A stretch of 7,351 bases of DNA from Thermoplasmata archaeon (GTDB lineage Archaea; Thermoplasmatota; Thermoplasmata; Thermoplasmatales; Thermoplasmataceae): positions 1 through 7,351 of the forward strand of contig JAKAAE010000080.1 of assembly GCA_021797225.1 (NCBI GenBank), read 5' to 3'. Made by a program: the position numbers and the translations under genes. Below are positions 4,374-7,351 of the stretch, piece by piece. The first letter of the stretch is position 1. Each line of letters opens with the position of its first letter. The notes below the pieces were generated by a model that was given only the letters and a program-made list of their open reading frames with translations, had not been told where the DNA came from and made no database searches.

Positions 4374-4688
4374 TTAGAATAAACTGAAATTAACATCGGC
4401 TCGAATTTTTAGCTTCGGAACTCAAGTGAAAATAACTAATATACGTACATTATTTAGTTTAAAAGCTCTTTTGGTAGAATTATACAACTAAATGACTCCG
4501 TCCGCGTTTTTACTATTAATGCCCATTACTAACCTCTCACTTACTTTTCATAGCATTTCTCTTTATACGGAAAATATGTTTTCCCATTGGAAGTTTTACT
4601 ATTTATCTAGCGTACTCTCATGGATCAAGTTTCTGGGTTTTCTGCTATGAGATCGTAAATTGTGAAATCATATTAATGTTTCAAAATT
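4374..4688. other. Convergent intergenic region
   Basis: This lies between two genes that point at each other, with no frame of useful size. Visible elements are a T5 tract at 4406-4410 (possible end of the + strand transcript), an AACTAA...TTTAGTT inverted repeat at about 4434-4461, and a perfect hairpin GGAAAA-TATG-TTTTCC at 4569-4584. The hairpin could mark the end of the - strand operon, about 105 bases past its last stop codon. CTCAT/ATGAG arms also occur at 4617-4651. No tRNA or repeat-array copy is present. Confidence 0.5.
4569..4584. terminator. Hairpin GGAAAA-TATG-TTTTCC, possible transcript end
   Basis: A six-base-pair perfect stem has a four-base loop. It lies downstream of both converging genes and could serve either strand, since each reading carries four T in its 3' arm. 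It is the only perfect inverted repeat in the gap. A role in termination is inferred from position. Confidence 0.3.
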
Positions 4689-5126
4689 TCAAAGCTGTAT
4701 GGGCAATCTCCTCTGCTTGCCACCTATATAGGCCATGGCCATCAAAAATTTCTCATCGTGGTGGCTGGAAAATATATGGGCAAGCTCATGAATCAGAATT
4801 TCCCTTATATCAACCCTTGATAATTTAATGGTATCTTCCCTTACCAGAATGGTTGAACCCTTTAGCATTGATATTATGGATTTATCCCGGAAATTTCTGA
4901 CAATCTCAAAGTTTATTTCACCCACTAGGAAGAATTTGCCGCTGCTGGACAGTTTAGAAAATTCTGACTTTATGATACGCCTCAACCTCATTCTCAAATA
5001 TTCTTTGAGTGCATGTTCATCAAAGGAAACGGGAATGTAAAGTATGTTTCCAGATTGTTTAGGCCTTTTCCTTTCGCTTTTTATGACCGTAAGTTTTTTG
5101 CCCATTATAGTTATTTCAGAATCCAA
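4689..5126 (-). CDS. Small zinc metallopeptidase, DUF45/YgjP-like (HELAH)
   Basis: The 145-residue product has HELAH at 113-117, then five residues, then His123 followed by D-E-K-F. This is the H-E-x-x-H-x5-H-x3-F arrangement of the YgjP-like DUF45 metallopeptidases, in which the three His hold zinc and Glu114 is the catalytic base. Genes of this family often lie beside hsdR in type I restriction loci; their function there is not established. The protein is shorter than typical members (often over 200 residues), mainly for lack of N-terminal sequence. The TTG start at 5126 follows GAGGGA by five bases and overlaps the hsdR end by eleven, which favours coupled translation. The ATG at 5105, ten bases past the hsdR stop, is the alternative and would remove seven residues. 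There is no signal peptide or membrane segment, so it acts in the cytoplasm. Confidence 0.82.
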   Translation of the reverse strand: MDSEITIMGKKLTVIKSERKRPKQSGNILYIPVSFDEHALKEYLRMRLRRIIKSEFSKLSSSGKFFLVGEINFEIVRNFRDKSIISMLKGSTILVREDTIKLSRVDIREILIHELAHIFSSHHDEKFLMAMAYIGGKQRRLPIQL

Positions 5127-7351
5127 ATGTATCCCTCAGGTTTTTGTATATAACGCCTACAGATGTCTTTTCCTTCTCTAAATCACCGGCACCGAACACT
5201 TTTATGTATGCATACCTTATCGATTTTTGGATTTTAGCCCTATCTACCTTCCGTACAATTTTTTCACCGTTCAGGAGTGACTTTATTCCGGGCCGAACAG
5301 CCAGGTTGTCACAGAATGGGTTCAGTATATCAGCATTAACATCGCCTAGGGAAATCTTTATCGCTTCCCTGAAGGCTGCTTTTGTTTCGCCTTCAGTTGA
5401 TTCTGATTCAGCAATTGAATCCATTGTGTCCTTTATTGACTTTATCTGCTGCAGTATGTCATCATTAACAGCTTTGGCATTTAACAGTTTCTGGTATGCG
5501 TTTACTATCCTCTCCAGAAGGCCTGGATATCCGTATCTTCTACTGGAAATTTCTGTGTGCCATGTATTCAATGCTCTCAATGCAGATCCATAATCCCTTG
5601 TTTTTCCAAGCTGGTTCAGGTAATCCCTGTCTATGGTGAAATTGCCACGGTTTTCCACATCAAGGAAGAAATTTTCGCTAATTATCTTCTTTACCCTTTC
5701 ATATGCCTCCTGCACCTTCTCGCCATCAACAGCACCAAGCTTCAGGTTATTGACGTATATGCCATATGCCCTTGCAAGTTGCCTGTATTTATCTATATGT
5801 AATGTGAGGTATGTTTTTGCCCTGGGTAGGTTGATCATCGCCGTTAATTTTCTAAAATTCTTCTCAAATCTATCTGATATTTCTGGATTAGAAAGAATCT
5901 TTATCAGTTTGTTAAGATTATCATGGCTATTGTCCGAGAAATCAAAATTCCCGAAGATGGCATAGGTTTCATCCAGCAACTTAATGAAATCTTTTTCAAT
6001 TTCCTCCCTTGATATGACTATGCCCTGAATGCCGGGTTTAGATGCTCCACCCTCATATTTATTTAATGTCTTGTTCAGTGTCCCCAGGAGGTACACATAA
6101 TCTATAACATAGCCATAATCCTTATCCCTAAATGGTCTGTCAGTACGCCCTATTGCCTGGAGCAGGCGTTCTTCAAAGAGTGGCTTGGCAAGATACATAA
6201 CCCATAGCTTCGGAGAATCAAAACCGGTAAGCAGCATATCGGTAACTATGAGTATTTTCGGATTCCCAGAGATATTGAAACTTTCGGTGAATTCCTTGCA
6301 TGCCTGCTTAGCATCTTTGCCGGTTCTCTTTTGCAGTTCTTCCCTGTATTCACTTATTAGACTGGATGATTCATTATGCCCGAATGTCATTACAATCTCT
6401 GATGTTTCCGGTGCAAGCAATTTATCCAGCTTTCTCTTGTACATTACACATGCTTCCCGGTCCACGGCAACAAGCATAGCTTTCAATCCGGAATTGGTGT
6501 TTTCCACTTCATTTTTAAAATGGTTTGCAACATCCCTTGCTATTGTATCAACATTGGCATCTGTTTTATATAATTCCTTGATAACCTTTATCTTTCTGTT
6601 CAGAAGATCCTTTTCGGATTCTGTAAGGCCTTCCGTTTCCTCATCATGTTCGAGGGCTTCATTAATGATGCGATCCTTAACCGCAGGAATAGCCGCATTG
6701 TACTCATAGGCGATTGGAACAGTAAAACCGTCATCCTGAGCATCCTTCATGGTATACCTGTCAAGGTAAATCTCACCGGGTGGGCAGAATTCCTCAAAGG
6801 TGTTTCTTACATTTCCACCGGATTTCTTCTTTATTGGAGTCCCCGTGAAACCGAAGACAAATGCATCGGGAAATGCACTTCTAAAAGTTCCTGCCATTAA
6901 TCCATACTGTGTCCTGTGGCTCTCATCAACCAGGCATATCACATTGTTATTCATATGAGACTCCTTAACTACAGATCTGAAATTTTCAGGGCTGAATTTC
7001 TGAATAGTTACAATGAATATTCCCGGCATAGCATTGCCATTGTTGTAGGCAATAAGGTCTCCAAGCTCTGTTGTATTTTTAATGTCCTTTGTAAGCTCCA
7101 GGCCCTGTATATCAGAGAAGCTTGATAGTGCCTGGTTGTCCAGGTCTTTTCTGTCCACTACTATTAGTATAGTTGCATCGGGCAAAGATTTTCTTAACTG
7201 GTATGCTGTATATGCCATTATTAGAGTCTTGCCGGAACCCTGCCAGTGCCATATCAAACCGGTTTTCTCTGGGTTCTTTAAAGTTTTGTCCATATTGTTA
7301 TAGATTCTATTAAGTATCTTCTCAGTGGCCCTGAACTGCATATACCTGGCT
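5116..7351 (-). CDS. hsdR: Type I restriction enzyme R subunit (HsdR), 5' end off the window
   Basis: This is the ATP-driven translocating and cleaving subunit of a type I restriction-modification complex, working with HsdM and HsdS. The frame is open to the window edge, so the Met at 7341 is internal (preceded by A-R-Y, as in the family's RYMQ region). Numbering from that Met: Walker A GSGKT 35-39, motif Ia VDRKDLDNQ 62-70, DEAD-box variant DESH 139-142, motif III GFTGTP 164-169, motif V TGFDSP 372-377, motif VI QAIGRTDR 395-402, then a long helical C-terminal domain that binds the methylase. All helicase motifs look intact. The N-terminal PD-(D/E)xK nuclease domain, normally some 250 residues, lies beyond 7351 and cannot be judged. 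No frameshift is visible across 744 codons. The stop overlaps the metallopeptidase start. hsdM and hsdS should lie to the right. Confidence 0.96.
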   Translation of the reverse strand, partial: ARYMQFRATEKILNRIYNNMDKTLKNPEKTGLIWHWQGSGKTLIMAYTAYQLRKSLPDATILIVVDRKDLDNQALSSFSDIQGLELTKDIKNTTELGDLIAYNNGNAMPGIFIVTIQKFSPENFRSVVKESHMNNNVICLVDESHRTQYGLMAGTFRSAFPDAFVFGFTGTPIKKKSGGNVRNTFEEFCPPGEIYLDRYTMKDAQDDGFTVPIAYEYNAAIPAVKDRIINEALEHDEETEGLTESEKDLLNRKIKVIKELYKTDANVDTIARDVANHFKNEVENTNSGLKAMLVAVDREACVMYKRKLDKLLAPETSEIVMTFGHNESSSLISEYREELQKRTGKDAKQACKEFTESFNISGNPKILIVTDMLLTGFDSPKLWVMYLAKPLFEERLLQAIGRTDRPFRDKDYGYVIDYVYLLGTLNKTLNKYEGGASKPGIQGIVISREEIEKDFIKLLDETYAIFGNFDFSDNSHDNLNKLIKILSNPEISDRFEKNFRKLTAMINLPRAKTYLTLHIDKYRQLARAYGIYVNNLKLGAVDGEKVQEAYERVKKIISENFFLDVENRGNFTIDRDYLNQLGKTRDYGSALRALNTWHTEISSRRYGYPGLLERIVNAYQKLLNAKAVNDDILQQIKSIKDTMDSIAESESTEGETKAAFREAIKISLGDVNADILNPFCDNLAVRPGIKSLLNGEKIVRKVDRAKIQKSIRYAYIKVFGAGDLEKEKTSVGVIYKNLRDTFGF

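Noticed and set aside
5144..7303. Several + strand frames of 69-174 codons
   Set aside because: All lie opposite the intact hsdR and peptidase frames, whose motifs are unambiguous; they have no motifs or ribosome sites of their own.

Overview
The window looks archaeal, most likely a Thermoplasmatales-type genome (Ferroplasma/Acidiplasma/Cuniculiplasma-like). The lineage is inferred, not shown by a marker gene. Supporting signs are: a tRNA with no encoded CCA; AT-rich DNA with heavy use of ATA (Ile) and AGG/AGA (Arg); TATA-like boxes about 24-29 bases before probable leaderless starts; some good AGGAGG ribosome sites; and T-tract ends in place of bacterial terminators. The mix of a tRNA, a long gene-poor tract, a transposase remnant, orphan genes and a restriction locus reads as an accessory region.

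Layout. A complete tRNA-Val(CAC) lies at 52-124 on the + strand. From 125 to about 1830 there is almost no coding capacity apart from a possible 56-codon basic protein (445-615). This tract holds the most striking feature of the window: five copies (cores at 725-778, 854-907, 1002-1055, 1111-1164, 1262-1315) of one rigidly spaced 54-bp design. The design is P(9)-loop(9)-P'(9)-P(9)-loop(9)-P'(9), two tandem hairpins that use the same 9-base word. The word differs from copy to copy but is kept, directly or inverted, within each copy. That is the mark of selection on base pairing rather than on sequence. Each core is followed by a related A/T hairpin tail, with GATTTGATG or a relative in three copies, and most are preceded by a TTTTAATTWA-like flank. 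I do not recognise this element from any named family.

At 1820-2524 a strong AGGAGG site leads into an 18-codon ORF. That ORF overlaps by ATGA with a gene for a membrane-anchored beta-rich protein, and a T4G6 tract sits just before the overlap. From 2822 to 3130 lies the 3' remnant of an IS4-type DDE transposase that keeps the R and E...K of the YREK signature but not its Y. A murky stretch follows (about 3181-3430, possible small - strand ORFs). Then comes an orphan two-zinc-cluster protein, probably leaderless (3480-4373, +).

Convergent to it, on the - strand, is the distal part of a type I restriction operon. It comprises the HsdR motor subunit (5116 to beyond 7351, N-terminal nuclease domain off the window) and, overlapping its stop codon, a small HELAH zinc metallopeptidase of the DUF45/YgjP type (4689-5126). 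HsdM and HsdS would be expected to the right, outside the window. HsdR would translocate and cut unmodified DNA. The role of the peptidase in such loci is not established.
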